Below are positions 1-7,151 of a stretch of DNA of 64,000 nucleotides, one piece after another. The position numbers and the translations under genes were made by a program. Location of the stretch: the NCBI RefSeq assembly GCF_001921215.1, contig NZ_MSIF01000002.1:434001-498000 (forward strand). Reading direction: 5' to 3'. Numbering within the stretch: the stretch's first letter is position 1; every line of letters starts with the position of its first letter. Source of the DNA: Actinophytocola xinjiangensis (GTDB taxonomy: Bacteria; Actinomycetota; Actinomycetes; Mycobacteriales; Pseudonocardiaceae). The notes beneath the pieces were generated by a model, which was given only the letters and a program-made list of their open reading frames with translations, was not told where the DNA came from and did not search any database.

Positions 1-234
1 CGGCCGATCCACGCCGAGATCATCTTCGACTTCCTGGACAGCTTCACCGACGTGATGACCGACCCGGTGAAGCGCCCGACGCACGGCTTCCTGACCCCCG
101 CCGCCTGGCGCGCCACGTTCGAGGCCACGGGCCTGGACGACGTCACCGTGCTGCCGGACGTGGACGCCATCGCCGAGCAGTACCCGGACTTCGTCGTCGG
201 CGCGGTCGTGGCCCGAGCGAAGGAGCGTGGATGA
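1..234 (+). CDS. C-terminal end of a class I SAM-dependent methyltransferase (truncated by window edge)
   Basis: The reading frame is open from base 1 to the TGA at 232-234, so only the last 77 codons are present and the true start lies outside the window. The visible tail has the hydrophobic/acidic pattern typical of the end of small-molecule SAM methyltransferases: a phrase like FLTPAAWRATFEATGLDDV, then a final beta strand. No SAM-binding motif is in view, so the assignment rests on this tail alone. Its stop overlaps the next gene's ATG (ATGA), so the two are probably translationally coupled. The alternative is another alpha/beta protein that cannot be told apart from a fragment. Confidence 0.55.
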   Translation, partial: RPIHAEIIFDFLDSFTDVMTDPVKRPTHGFLTPAAWRATFEATGLDDVTVLPDVDAIAEQYPDFVVGAVVARAKERG

Positions 235-1262
235 TCCGCCCACTGGTCCGGTTCGCCGTACGCCGGTCGCTGACCCACGACACCCGGTACGTCGAGGTCG
301 TCCGCCCCCGGCGGGCCCGGGGTCTGGTCGCCGAGGTCTACCGCCAGGTGGAGGACGAGTTCGGCACCCTGGCCCCGCCCACCGCGATGCACTCGGTGGC
401 CCCGGACACGTTGGCCGCGTCCTGGATGATCCTGCGGGAGACGCTGGTCGCCAAGGGCGTGGCTCCCCGGCCGGCGAAGGAGGCGGTGGCCACCGGCGTT
501 TCGCTGGCCAACAGCTGCCCCTACTGCGCGGATGTCCACGGGATGACGCTGGACGCCATCCCCGACGTTGGCCCGACCGACGAACTGGTGGCCTGGGCAC
601 GGGGAAGCGCGACCGCGGCCGGTGTCGTGGCGCCGCCGTTCCCGGCCTCGCAGCTGCCGGAACTGGTCGGGGTGGCGGTGGCGTTCCAGTACTACAACCG
701 CGTCGTCAACGTTTTCCTGAGGGACTCGCCGTTCCCGGCCCACGTCCCGGAGTCGGCGAAACCCAAGGCACGCAAGGTACTCGGCCGCGCACTGCGTCCC
801 CCGGCCGACGGTGGTCCGCCACCGGGCGGATCGCTGGACCTGCTCCCGGCCGTCGCCCGGCCCTCGGACCTGGCCTGGGCCGGGGAGAACGAGGCGATCG
901 CCGGCGCGTTCGGCCGCGCCTACGCGGCGGTGGACAACGCCGGCGCACGGTCGGTCCCCAGGTCGGTCCGTGAGCTGGTCGCCGATCGTCTGTCCAGTTG
1001 GGACGGTCAGGCGCCCGGGTTGAGCCGTGCCTGGGTGCAGGACGCGGTCGCCGGCCTGGCGCCGGCCGACCAGCCGGCCGGGCGGCTCGCGTTGGTGGTG
1101 GCGATGTCGTCGTACCAGGTGGACGAGGGCCTGGTCGAGGCGTTCCGGGCCACGGCCCCCGGGGACGAGGTCCTGATGGAGCTGGTGTCGTGGGCGAGCC
1201 TCGCGGCGGCCCGGCGGATCAGCTCGTGGGTGGGGGCGGCCAGTCCGGCCGCAGCGGAGTGA
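231..1262 (+). CDS. Carboxymuconolactone decarboxylase / AhpD-family protein
   Basis: This is a 343-residue soluble protein. The N-terminal half holds the AhpD-type motif CPYCADVH (C96, C99, H103), which in the family is the redox or proton-relay centre of alkylhydroperoxidase-like enzymes. The length is that of two-domain CMD proteins common in actinobacteria, and the C-terminal half is helical without a second CxxC. The ATG overlaps the stop of the upstream methyltransferase. A strong hairpin at 1270-1305 follows, so the transcript probably ends here. Known: family members act as peroxidase-like or decarboxylase enzymes. Inferred: a role in oxidative tailoring or protection, substrate unknown. 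Confidence 0.75.
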   Translation: MIRPLVRFAVRRSLTHDTRYVEVVRPRRARGLVAEVYRQVEDEFGTLAPPTAMHSVAPDTLAASWMILRETLVAKGVAPRPAKEAVATGVSLANSCPYCADVHGMTLDAIPDVGPTDELVAWARGSATAAGVVAPPFPASQLPELVGVAVAFQYYNRVVNVFLRDSPFPAHVPESAKPKARKVLGRALRPPADGGPPPGGSLDLLPAVARPSDLAWAGENEAIAGAFGRAYAAVDNAGARSVPRSVRELVADRLSSWDGQAPGLSRAWVQDAVAGLAPADQPAGRLALVVAMSSYQVDEGLVEAFRATAPGDEVLMELVSWASLAAARRISSWVGAASPAAAE

Positions 1263-1269
1263 GACGCAT

Positions 1270-1305
1270 GTCGACCTGACCACCGGCGCGGGTGGTCAGG
1301 TCGAC
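1270..1305. terminator. Bidirectional hairpin terminator
   Basis: A perfect 15-bp inverted repeat (1270-1284 with 1291-1305) has a 6-nt GC loop. It lies between the convergent 3' ends of the AhpD-like gene and the RibD-type reductase. No T-tract follows, as is common in high-GC actinobacteria. Confidence 0.8.
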
Positions 1306-1307
1306 GT

Positions 1308-1346
1308 AGGCCATGGTGTCAGGCCATGGTGTCAGGCCATGGTGTC
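1308..1346. repeat. Three tandem 13-bp copies overlapping a stop codon
   Basis: The unit AGGCCATGGTGTC occurs three times without a gap (1308-1320, 1321-1333, 1334-1346). Read on the minus strand, the array is TGACACCATGGCC repeated three times, and the first TGA (1345-1347) is the stop codon of the RibD-type reductase. The repeat therefore reiterates the stop codon and the ten bases after it. Confidence 0.9.
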
Positions 1347-1890
1347 AGGGCGTGCGGGGCCGGTACTTGAGGACCATCGTTCCCTTGTTGCCCTGGACGG
1401 AGCTCGTGAGGTCCAGGCGGACCATCTCGGCGTCCTGGGGGAACAGGCGGTTGTGGCCGGAACCGGCGAGGACCGGGTGGACGAGCAGGGTCAGCTCGTC
1501 GAGCAGGCCCTCGGTCAGCAGGGAGCGGGTCAGCGTCGGGCTGCCGTACACGCCGATCTCGCCGCCGTCGCCCTCCTTGAGGGCGGCCACCTCGGAGAGG
1601 TCACCCTTGATCAGGGTCGTGTTCTGCCAGTCGACGGTGTCGAGAGTTGTTGACACGACGTATTTCGGGGTGTTGTTGATGAAGTTCGTGAACCCGATTT
1701 CCTGGGGCGCGGTCGGCCAGTAGTCGGCCCACTCCGCGTAGGTTCCCCGGCCGAGCAGGATGGCGTCCTGGCGTTCCTGCCCCGCGTTCAGGTCCGCGCT
1801 CATCTCGTCGTCGTAGTCGAATTGCCATTGGTCCGGCGAATCCACCGCGCCATCGAGCGAGTAGAACAGCCACGCGGAGATCTGTCGCAT
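1345..1890 (-). CDS. RibD C-terminal / dihydrofolate-reductase-like NADPH reductase
   Basis: The protein is 181 residues from the ATG at 1890. A longer frame to 1938 exists, but homologues begin with the short sequence MRQISAWLFYSLDGAVD, and a GGAG lies 12 nt upstream. Family features seen are the N-terminal SLDG motif, a central GRGTY stretch, a GSPTL strand, and a C-terminal LVHPVLAGSG-type loop. Known: this single-domain 'YwjB/RibD_C' group are NADPH-dependent reductases, and most have no assigned substrate. It is monocistronic between a hairpin and a 140-bp gap, and whether it belongs to the biosynthetic set is uncertain. The stop codon is the first base triplet of a 13-bp tandem array. 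Confidence 0.8.
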   Translation of the reverse strand: MRQISAWLFYSLDGAVDSPDQWQFDYDDEMSADLNAGQERQDAILLGRGTYAEWADYWPTAPQEIGFTNFINNTPKYVVSTTLDTVDWQNTTLIKGDLSEVAALKEGDGGEIGVYGSPTLTRSLLTEGLLDELTLLVHPVLAGSGHNRLFPQDAEMVRLDLTSSVQGNKGTMVLKYRPRTP

Positions 1891-2030
1891 CAGGTGAAGG
1901 CTCCTCACGATTTTGGCAAGCCAGGTTCGTCTGAGCATTCAACCTGATCAGAACAATCCATGCCAGTTCGGTCGAGCGCGCGATCAGGCCGCGTCCATCC
2001 GACGAGGTCACGGCCTGACGCGCGTCACCC

Positions 2031-2864
2031 TCAGCGGGGACGTTGACCGACGAACAGCAGGTACCCCAGCTCCGGCACCAGGCCCGCCGGGTCGCGGAAC
2101 ACGTCCAGGATCGGCAGCACCGCCTCGCCGTAGGACGCCACCAGCTCGTCGGTGCGCTCGTCGACCGTTTCCAGGACGCGGATGCCGGTGAGGCCGGTGT
2201 GCGGGCTGAGGTCCAGGAACTCCACCAGTTCGATTCCCGACTCGTCGATCAGCGACCGGTAGGCCGGCTCGTCGAGCAGCTCGCTGGCGTGCATCGCGTC
2301 GAGGTGGGCGCGCAGCAGACGCTCGTTCTCCTCGGTCATCGGACCCAGTTGCAACTGGTCGGTGACCACGATCCGGCCACCGGGACGCAGGACCCGCAGG
2401 CACTCGCGCAGCACGTGGAGGCGGTCCATGTGCATCAGCGACTCGAAGATCCACACCACGTCGAACTCGCCGTCGGCGAACGGCAGGCTCGCGGCGTCGG
2501 CGTGTTCGAAACGCACCCGGTCGGCCAGGCCACGGGCCGCCGAACGCTGGTTGGCGTCGTCGATCTGGTCCTGGTTGTTCGAGATCCCCACGATCTCCAC
2601 CGGGTGGGCCGCCGCGGCCTTGAATGCCGGCAGACCGACACCGCACCCGATGTCGAGCAGCCGGCCACCCCGCTCCAGACCGGACTTCTCGATGATCAGC
2701 TCGGTCAGCCGCTCGGTGGCCTCCTTGATCGGGGTCCGGTCGTCCTCGTCCTCCCAGTAGCCCTGGTGGAAGTTCTCCCCCCACAGGTCCAGCATCACCT
2801 TGTGGCTGAGCCGGTAGAACTCGTCGGTGTCAGACGATGTCGGCGCGCCGGAGTCGGTGCTCAA
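2031..2864 (-). CDS. SAM-dependent methyltransferase (small-molecule type)
   Basis: This 277-residue class I methyltransferase has motif I LLDIGCGVG at about 69-77, an acidic post-I strand, FEHADAASLPF (motif II/III) and LRPGGRIVVTD. It resembles the rifamycin-type and UbiE-like methyltransferases of antibiotic clusters and is a paralogue of the gene at 20983, sharing the WxExFHxGYW segment near the N-terminus. The start is a TTG at 2864, chosen because AAGGAG sits 6 nt upstream and no ATG fits. It lies 29 nt after the zinc-ribbon methyltransferase, so the two form a minus-strand operon. Target atom (C, N or O) unknown. Confidence 0.85.
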   Translation of the reverse strand: MSTDSGAPTSSDTDEFYRLSHKVMLDLWGENFHQGYWEDEDDRTPIKEATERLTELIIEKSGLERGGRLLDIGCGVGLPAFKAAAAHPVEIVGISNNQDQIDDANQRSAARGLADRVRFEHADAASLPFADGEFDVVWIFESLMHMDRLHVLRECLRVLRPGGRIVVTDQLQLGPMTEENERLLRAHLDAMHASELLDEPAYRSLIDESGIELVEFLDLSPHTGLTGIRVLETVDERTDELVASYGEAVLPILDVFRDPAGLVPELGYLLFVGQRPR

Positions 2865-2893
2865 CGGTGGCTCCTTCGTGGTCGTGGCGGAGA

Positions 2894-4447
2894 TCAGCTC
2901 GAGCGTTGCGCGGTGACGAACACGAACGTCCCGGTGTCGGCTCGCAGGTCACGCACCACCAGACCGGCGTCGGCCAGCCACTGGTGCAGCTGCTCCATCT
3001 CGAACAGCAGGTGACCCGCCGGCCGGCTCGGGAAGAAGTGCGACGCCTGGAAGTACCGGGCGACCGGGTCGTCGCTCCACCGGAACGTCATCATCGTCAG
3101 CACGCCACCTGGCCGCAGACAGCGGCCGATCTCGGCGATGGCCTGCGCCGCGTCGTCCGGGAAGGCCTGCAGGGCGTTCCACAGGTTGATCGCGCCCACC
3201 GACGCGTCCGCGAACGGCAGGTTCAGCGCGGTGCCCATCACGGCCGGCACCTCGGGCAGCCGCCCGCGCAGCACGTTGAGCATCGGCACCAGCATGTCCA
3301 CCGCGGTCAGGCGCTCGGGGCCAACGGCACCGGCGACGACCTCGGTCCACCGGCCGGCACCCGCCGCCAGGTCGACGACCGGGCCCTCGGTGTCGCGCAG
3401 GTGCTCGACGATGTAGGCGTCCTCGATCTCCGGGGTGATCTCGTGGCCGATGTTCGTGCCGGCCAGACGCAGGTAGTTCGGCCGCAGGAACGTCTCGTAG
3501 TACAGGCCCATCTTGGGCATCTCGGCCAGCTTCTGCAGCAGGTCGGCGGTCGCCGCGTCGTCCTCCTGGCCGTCGCGCACCCCGGCCGACAGGTCGAGGA
3601 TGCCGTTGGCGCTCAGGTAGGTCGTCGCGCACGGGACACAGCGGGCGCTCTCGGCGTGCACCTCGATCGGGCCGTGGCAGGTCGGGCAGCGCAGCAGCCC
3701 GGCCCGGTCACCGAACGCCGAGTCCAGCGGACGCGCCGGCACCTGCGGGATCGTCCAGTCGGGGTCCTCGGGCGTCGGCACGACCGCCGGCGGGCCGTTG
3801 TTGACCGCCCAGTAGGCGATGTGTCCGGCGTAGGCCCAGACGGTGCGGGTGTCGTTCTCCCAGTTCGTCCGGATCTGCTCGGCGCTGAGGCTGCGCAGCG
3901 CGGCCTCGGCGTGCGCGTTGGCCTCCTCGTCGAGGTTCCACGCCGACGGGGCCGGCCACACCTTGCCCAGGTCGGGGCGCTGCGGGTCCAGCTCGGCCAG
4001 ACCGCGCACCAGGCGGGTCCGCTCCTCGGGGGACAGCGTCAGCTCGTCGGTGACCGCCAGGATCCGGTCCTGGTCGGCGGGGAAGTGGGCCAGCAGGTAG
4101 AGCACCGCCAGCGTGAGCGGCTGACCGCTGACACCGCCACGCGCGATGTCCAGGTAGCGGTCGAGGCCGGCGCGCACCGCGGCGGCCACCGGGCCGTCGA
4201 GTCGAGGGTACTCCGCCTCGGCGAGCAGGCCGAGGAGGACGACGAGGTGGCCCTGGCGGTCCTGGCCGGCGTCGTCCAGCGCGGAGATCACCGCCGGGAC
4301 GGCGTCGAGCGCGAGATCGGTCAGCTTCCCGTCGCTCCACACCGCGCCGACAAGCCGCTGATATGCCGCGTCCAGGGTGTCGTCGGTGGCCGCGGTGAAC
4401 GAACGAACCAGGCCGGCGACATCGGAGTCGGCTGCGGAGTAACTCAT
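2894..4447 (-). CDS. Methyltransferase with N-terminal helical domain and zinc ribbon
   Basis: Start ATG is 4447 (GGGAGG 11 nt upstream), giving 517 residues. A weakly supported 26-codon extension exists. Residues 1-240 are almost wholly helical and unassigned. Residues 254-273 hold CPTC...CVPC (C254, C257, C270, C273), a zinc ribbon. From about 350 there is a class I methyltransferase fold with motif I VVDLAAGAGRWTE (357-369) and LRPGGVLTMMTF later. Known: a zinc ribbon before the methyltransferase occurs in RlmA/TrmR-like and several antibiotic enzymes, but the long helical front is unusual. It is first in a minus-strand operon with the following methyltransferase and transcribed away from the oxidase at 4761. 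Inferred: the front domain may bind a carrier protein or bulky substrate. Confidence 0.75.
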   Translation of the reverse strand: MSYSAADSDVAGLVRSFTAATDDTLDAAYQRLVGAVWSDGKLTDLALDAVPAVISALDDAGQDRQGHLVVLLGLLAEAEYPRLDGPVAAAVRAGLDRYLDIARGGVSGQPLTLAVLYLLAHFPADQDRILAVTDELTLSPEERTRLVRGLAELDPQRPDLGKVWPAPSAWNLDEEANAHAEAALRSLSAEQIRTNWENDTRTVWAYAGHIAYWAVNNGPPAVVPTPEDPDWTIPQVPARPLDSAFGDRAGLLRCPTCHGPIEVHAESARCVPCATTYLSANGILDLSAGVRDGQEDDAATADLLQKLAEMPKMGLYYETFLRPNYLRLAGTNIGHEITPEIEDAYIVEHLRDTEGPVVDLAAGAGRWTEVVAGAVGPERLTAVDMLVPMLNVLRGRLPEVPAVMGTALNLPFADASVGAINLWNALQAFPDDAAQAIAEIGRCLRPGGVLTMMTFRWSDDPVARYFQASHFFPSRPAGHLLFEMEQLHQWLADAGLVVRDLRADTGTFVFVTAQRSS

Positions 4448-4760
4448 TTTCGGGATACCTCCCAAGTACGGGAACAGGCAGACCGGGCCAGGAGCAGAAT
4501 CGCATCGTGGCCTGCGGCAATGCATCTTCGGCGGTGCGGGCCGCGTCCGGTCAGCGCACGTTCGGAGAAGCGTCCACGGTCAGCCGGGGACAGAATGGAC
4601 GCGCTCGAGTGTCACGATCCGGCTCGCGTTCGTCGCGGGGGAGAAGGAAGAAACTTCCGCCGAGGGTGTCGATTCGCCGCCGGTCTGGGCGACGCGTAGG
4701 TGAGGGGGCGAGGACCGCCCTTGCCAGACAGCTGCCATCACGACTTAGAGGTGATCTTTC
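4448..4760. promoter_or_regulatory. Divergent promoter region
   Basis: These 313 bases separate two head-to-head genes and contain no convincing coding frame. The plus-strand gene has a good ribosome site, GAGGTGATC, 4 nt before its ATG. I see no confident -35/-10 pair and no clear palindrome, so exact promoters are not assigned. Confidence 0.5.
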
Positions 4761-6143
4761 ATGGCGGAGAACAACCAGGGCACGACGCCGGTCGACCGGC
4801 TGCGCGCCTCGGTCGAGGGCCGGGTGCTCGTGCCGGGAGACGCTGACTTCGAGCAGGCGTGCAAGGTCTACCTCGGTGGGATGGACCAGCGCCCCGACGT
4901 CGTCGTCCAGCCGGCCGACGCGGCCGACGTGGCGCGGGTCGTGGCCATCGCCAGGGACAGCGGCGTGCCGTTCGGCGTCAAGAGCGGCGGGCACAGCCCG
5001 TGGGCGTTGACCAACGGCGGCATCGTGCTGCACCTGGCGTCGCTGCGTGAGCTGGACATCGACCCGGAGTCTCGGACCGCGTGGGCCGGGGCCGGCCTGA
5101 CCGCGGGCGAGTTCACCAAGGCCGCCCACGAGCACGGCCTGGCCCTGGGCTTCGGCGACACGCCCAGCGTCGGCCTCGGCGGCATCACCGTCGGCGGCGG
5201 CGTGGGCTACCTGTACCGCAGGGACGGCCTGACCATCGACCACCTGCTGGCGGCCGAGATCGTCACCGCCGACGGGCAGGTGCGCGTCGTCGACGCCGAC
5301 AACGATCCCGACCTGTTCTGGGCGATCCGGGGCGGCGGCGGCAACTTCGGCGTGCTGACCAGGATGAAGTACCGGCTGCACGAGCTGAGCACCGTCTACG
5401 CGGGACTGCTGGTGCTGCCGGCCACGCCCGAGACCATCGCCGGCTACTCCAAGCTGTCGCTGGAGGCGCCGCGCGCGCTGACCAGCATCGTGAACATGTT
5501 CGCGGCGCCGGAGATGCCGTTCATCCCCGAGGACAAGGTCGGCACGCCGGTCATGCTGACCATGTTCGTCTACGCCGGCGAGGGCGAGGCCGCCGAACAG
5601 GCGCTGGCGCCGTTCCGCAACCTGGCCGAGCCCTACGCCGACATGATCGAACAGATCCCCTTCCCCAACATCTACGAGGAGGAAGAGGACGACTGGCTGC
5701 CGATCGCGGCCGCCCGCAACCTGTTCATGGACGACATCGATCTCGCCGACGCCGAGATCATGCTGGAGCGGCTGGCCGCCTCGACCGCCGACATGGCGGC
5801 CGTGCAGATCCGTCCGCTCGGTGGCGGGGTCGCGGCCGACGTCGCCGAGGACGCCACCGCCTACGGCCACCGTGGCCGCAACTTCATGCTCAACCTGGCG
5901 TCCATCTACTCGGATCTGGAGAACGCCGACACGCACGCCGCGTGGGTCGACGACTTCACCGTCACGCTGCAGAAGGGCGTGCCGGGGGTGTACGTGAACT
6001 TCCTGGAGGACGACAGCGCCGCCAGGATCGGGGAGGCGTACTCCGAGCAGACCTGGGCGCGGCTGCGGTCGGTCAAGCAGACCTACGACCCCGGCAACCT
6101 GTTCCGCGTCAACAACAACATCCCGCCGTCCGGCGACAACTGA
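4761..6143 (+). CDS. FAD-linked oxidase, berberine-bridge-enzyme type
   Basis: The protein has 460 residues, the usual length. The N-terminal PCMH-type FAD domain contains VKSGGHSPW, whose H78 is the expected 8-alpha-histidyl FAD attachment residue. A C-terminal substrate domain ends in the family signature YDPGNLFRVNNN. The second attachment site of bicovalent members (a Cys before PSVGxGG) reads GDTPSVGLGG here, so FAD is probably attached once. Known: homologues oxidise alcohols, sugars or amines in antibiotic pathways, releasing H2O2. It begins the plus-strand aryl block, 16 nt before an alpha/beta hydrolase. A second paralogue is at 34516. Substrate unknown. Confidence 0.88.
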   Translation: MAENNQGTTPVDRLRASVEGRVLVPGDADFEQACKVYLGGMDQRPDVVVQPADAADVARVVAIARDSGVPFGVKSGGHSPWALTNGGIVLHLASLRELDIDPESRTAWAGAGLTAGEFTKAAHEHGLALGFGDTPSVGLGGITVGGGVGYLYRRDGLTIDHLLAAEIVTADGQVRVVDADNDPDLFWAIRGGGGNFGVLTRMKYRLHELSTVYAGLLVLPATPETIAGYSKLSLEAPRALTSIVNMFAAPEMPFIPEDKVGTPVMLTMFVYAGEGEAAEQALAPFRNLAEPYADMIEQIPFPNIYEEEEDDWLPIAAARNLFMDDIDLADAEIMLERLAASTADMAAVQIRPLGGGVAADVAEDATAYGHRGRNFMLNLASIYSDLENADTHAAWVDDFTVTLQKGVPGVYVNFLEDDSAARIGEAYSEQTWARLRSVKQTYDPGNLFRVNNNIPPSGDN

Positions 6144-6159
6144 GAAGGGCCATCAGCAC

Positions 6160-6960
6160 ATGAGCACTGTGACGTCGAAGGACGGCACGACGATCGCGTT
6201 CGAGAAGGTGGGCCAGGGTCCGCCGCTGGTCGTGGTGGACGGGCTGTTCGTCTACCGGGCCATCGACCCGTGGTCGGTCGAGCTGGGCAGCAAGCTGGCC
6301 GGCAACCACACCGTCTACACCTACGAGCGCCGTGGCCGGGGTGGCAGCGGCGACAGCGACACCTACGCCAAGGAGCGCGAGATCGAGGATCTCGCGGCGG
6401 TGATCGAGGAGGCCGGCGGTTCGGCCTACGTCCTGGGTCTGTCCTCGGGCGGGGTGCTGTCGCTGGACGCGGCCGCCGCCGGGCTGCCGATCAAGAAGCT
6501 GGCGATCTACGAGCCGCCGTTCATCGTCGACGACACGCACCCGCCGCGCCCGGACAACTACCTCGCCGAGGTGAAGCGGATCCTGGCCGACGGTGGCAAG
6601 GGTGACGCGGTCGCCTACGCGCTGACCGAGACGGTGTTCCTGCCGGCCGAGATGGTCCAGGAGATGCGCAACGAGCCGTTCTTCGCCGGCATGGAGGCCA
6701 TCGGCAACACCATGCCCTACGACGGCGAGATCATGGACGGCCTGATGTCGGGCAACCCGCTGCCCACCGACCGGTGGACCTCGCTGTCCGCGCCGACGCT
6801 GGTGCTCTACGGCGGGGCGAGCGAGCAGTGGGTGCACAACGGTGCCGCCGCGCTGGGCGAGCTGCTGTCCACGGCCGAGGTTCGTGGTCTGGCCGACCAG
6901 ACCCACGAGGTCGCGGTGGACGCGATCGCGCCGGTGTTGCAGGAGTACTTCACCGACTGA
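6160..6960 (+). CDS. Alpha/beta hydrolase
   Basis: This is a 266-residue alpha/beta-hydrolase fold. The nucleophile elbow is GLSSG with S95. The oxyanion strand VVVDGLF is near 25, an acid candidate lies after LVLYGG, and the catalytic His is in QTHEVAVD near the C-terminus. The classical HG oxyanion motif is DG here. There is no signal peptide. It is co-transcribed with the oxidase 16 nt upstream and followed by a strong hairpin. Known: cluster-encoded members hydrolyse esters, lactones, amides or thioesters, or catalyse cyclisation. The role here is inferred only from context. Confidence 0.8.
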   Translation: MSTVTSKDGTTIAFEKVGQGPPLVVVDGLFVYRAIDPWSVELGSKLAGNHTVYTYERRGRGGSGDSDTYAKEREIEDLAAVIEEAGGSAYVLGLSSGGVLSLDAAAAGLPIKKLAIYEPPFIVDDTHPPRPDNYLAEVKRILADGGKGDAVAYALTETVFLPAEMVQEMRNEPFFAGMEAIGNTMPYDGEIMDGLMSGNPLPTDRWTSLSAPTLVLYGGASEQWVHNGAAALGELLSTAEVRGLADQTHEVAVDAIAPVLQEYFTD

Positions 6961-6976
6961 CACGACGGTTTCCCAC

Positions 6977-7014
6977 CCTCAGGGTCGGCTCAGCGTGCTG
7001 AGCCGGCCCTGAGG
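6977..7014. terminator. Hairpin terminator
   Basis: An 18-bp stem (6977-6994 with 6997-7014) has one G-T wobble and a 2-nt loop. It lies just after the hydrolase stop and closes the oxidase-hydrolase unit. The 137 bases to the next ATG then hold that gene's own promoter region. Confidence 0.75.
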
Positions 7015-7151
7015 TGCGTTCGGGGGCGGTAGGGGTCACCAACAAGGGCACGACCGAAGATGCCGACCCGCCACCCTGGTGTGAGGATCCCAGTGCACTG
7101 AAGCGGCCCTGGTCGCGACAGTCCTGTTGGAACTCACGCCGAGGAGCTGGC

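Noticed and set aside
1984-2018. An 8-bp inverted repeat with a long loop (TCAGGCCG ... CGGCCTGA) after the methyltransferase at 2031
   Set aside because: The loop of 19 nt and short stem make a terminator call weak, so it is left out as a feature.
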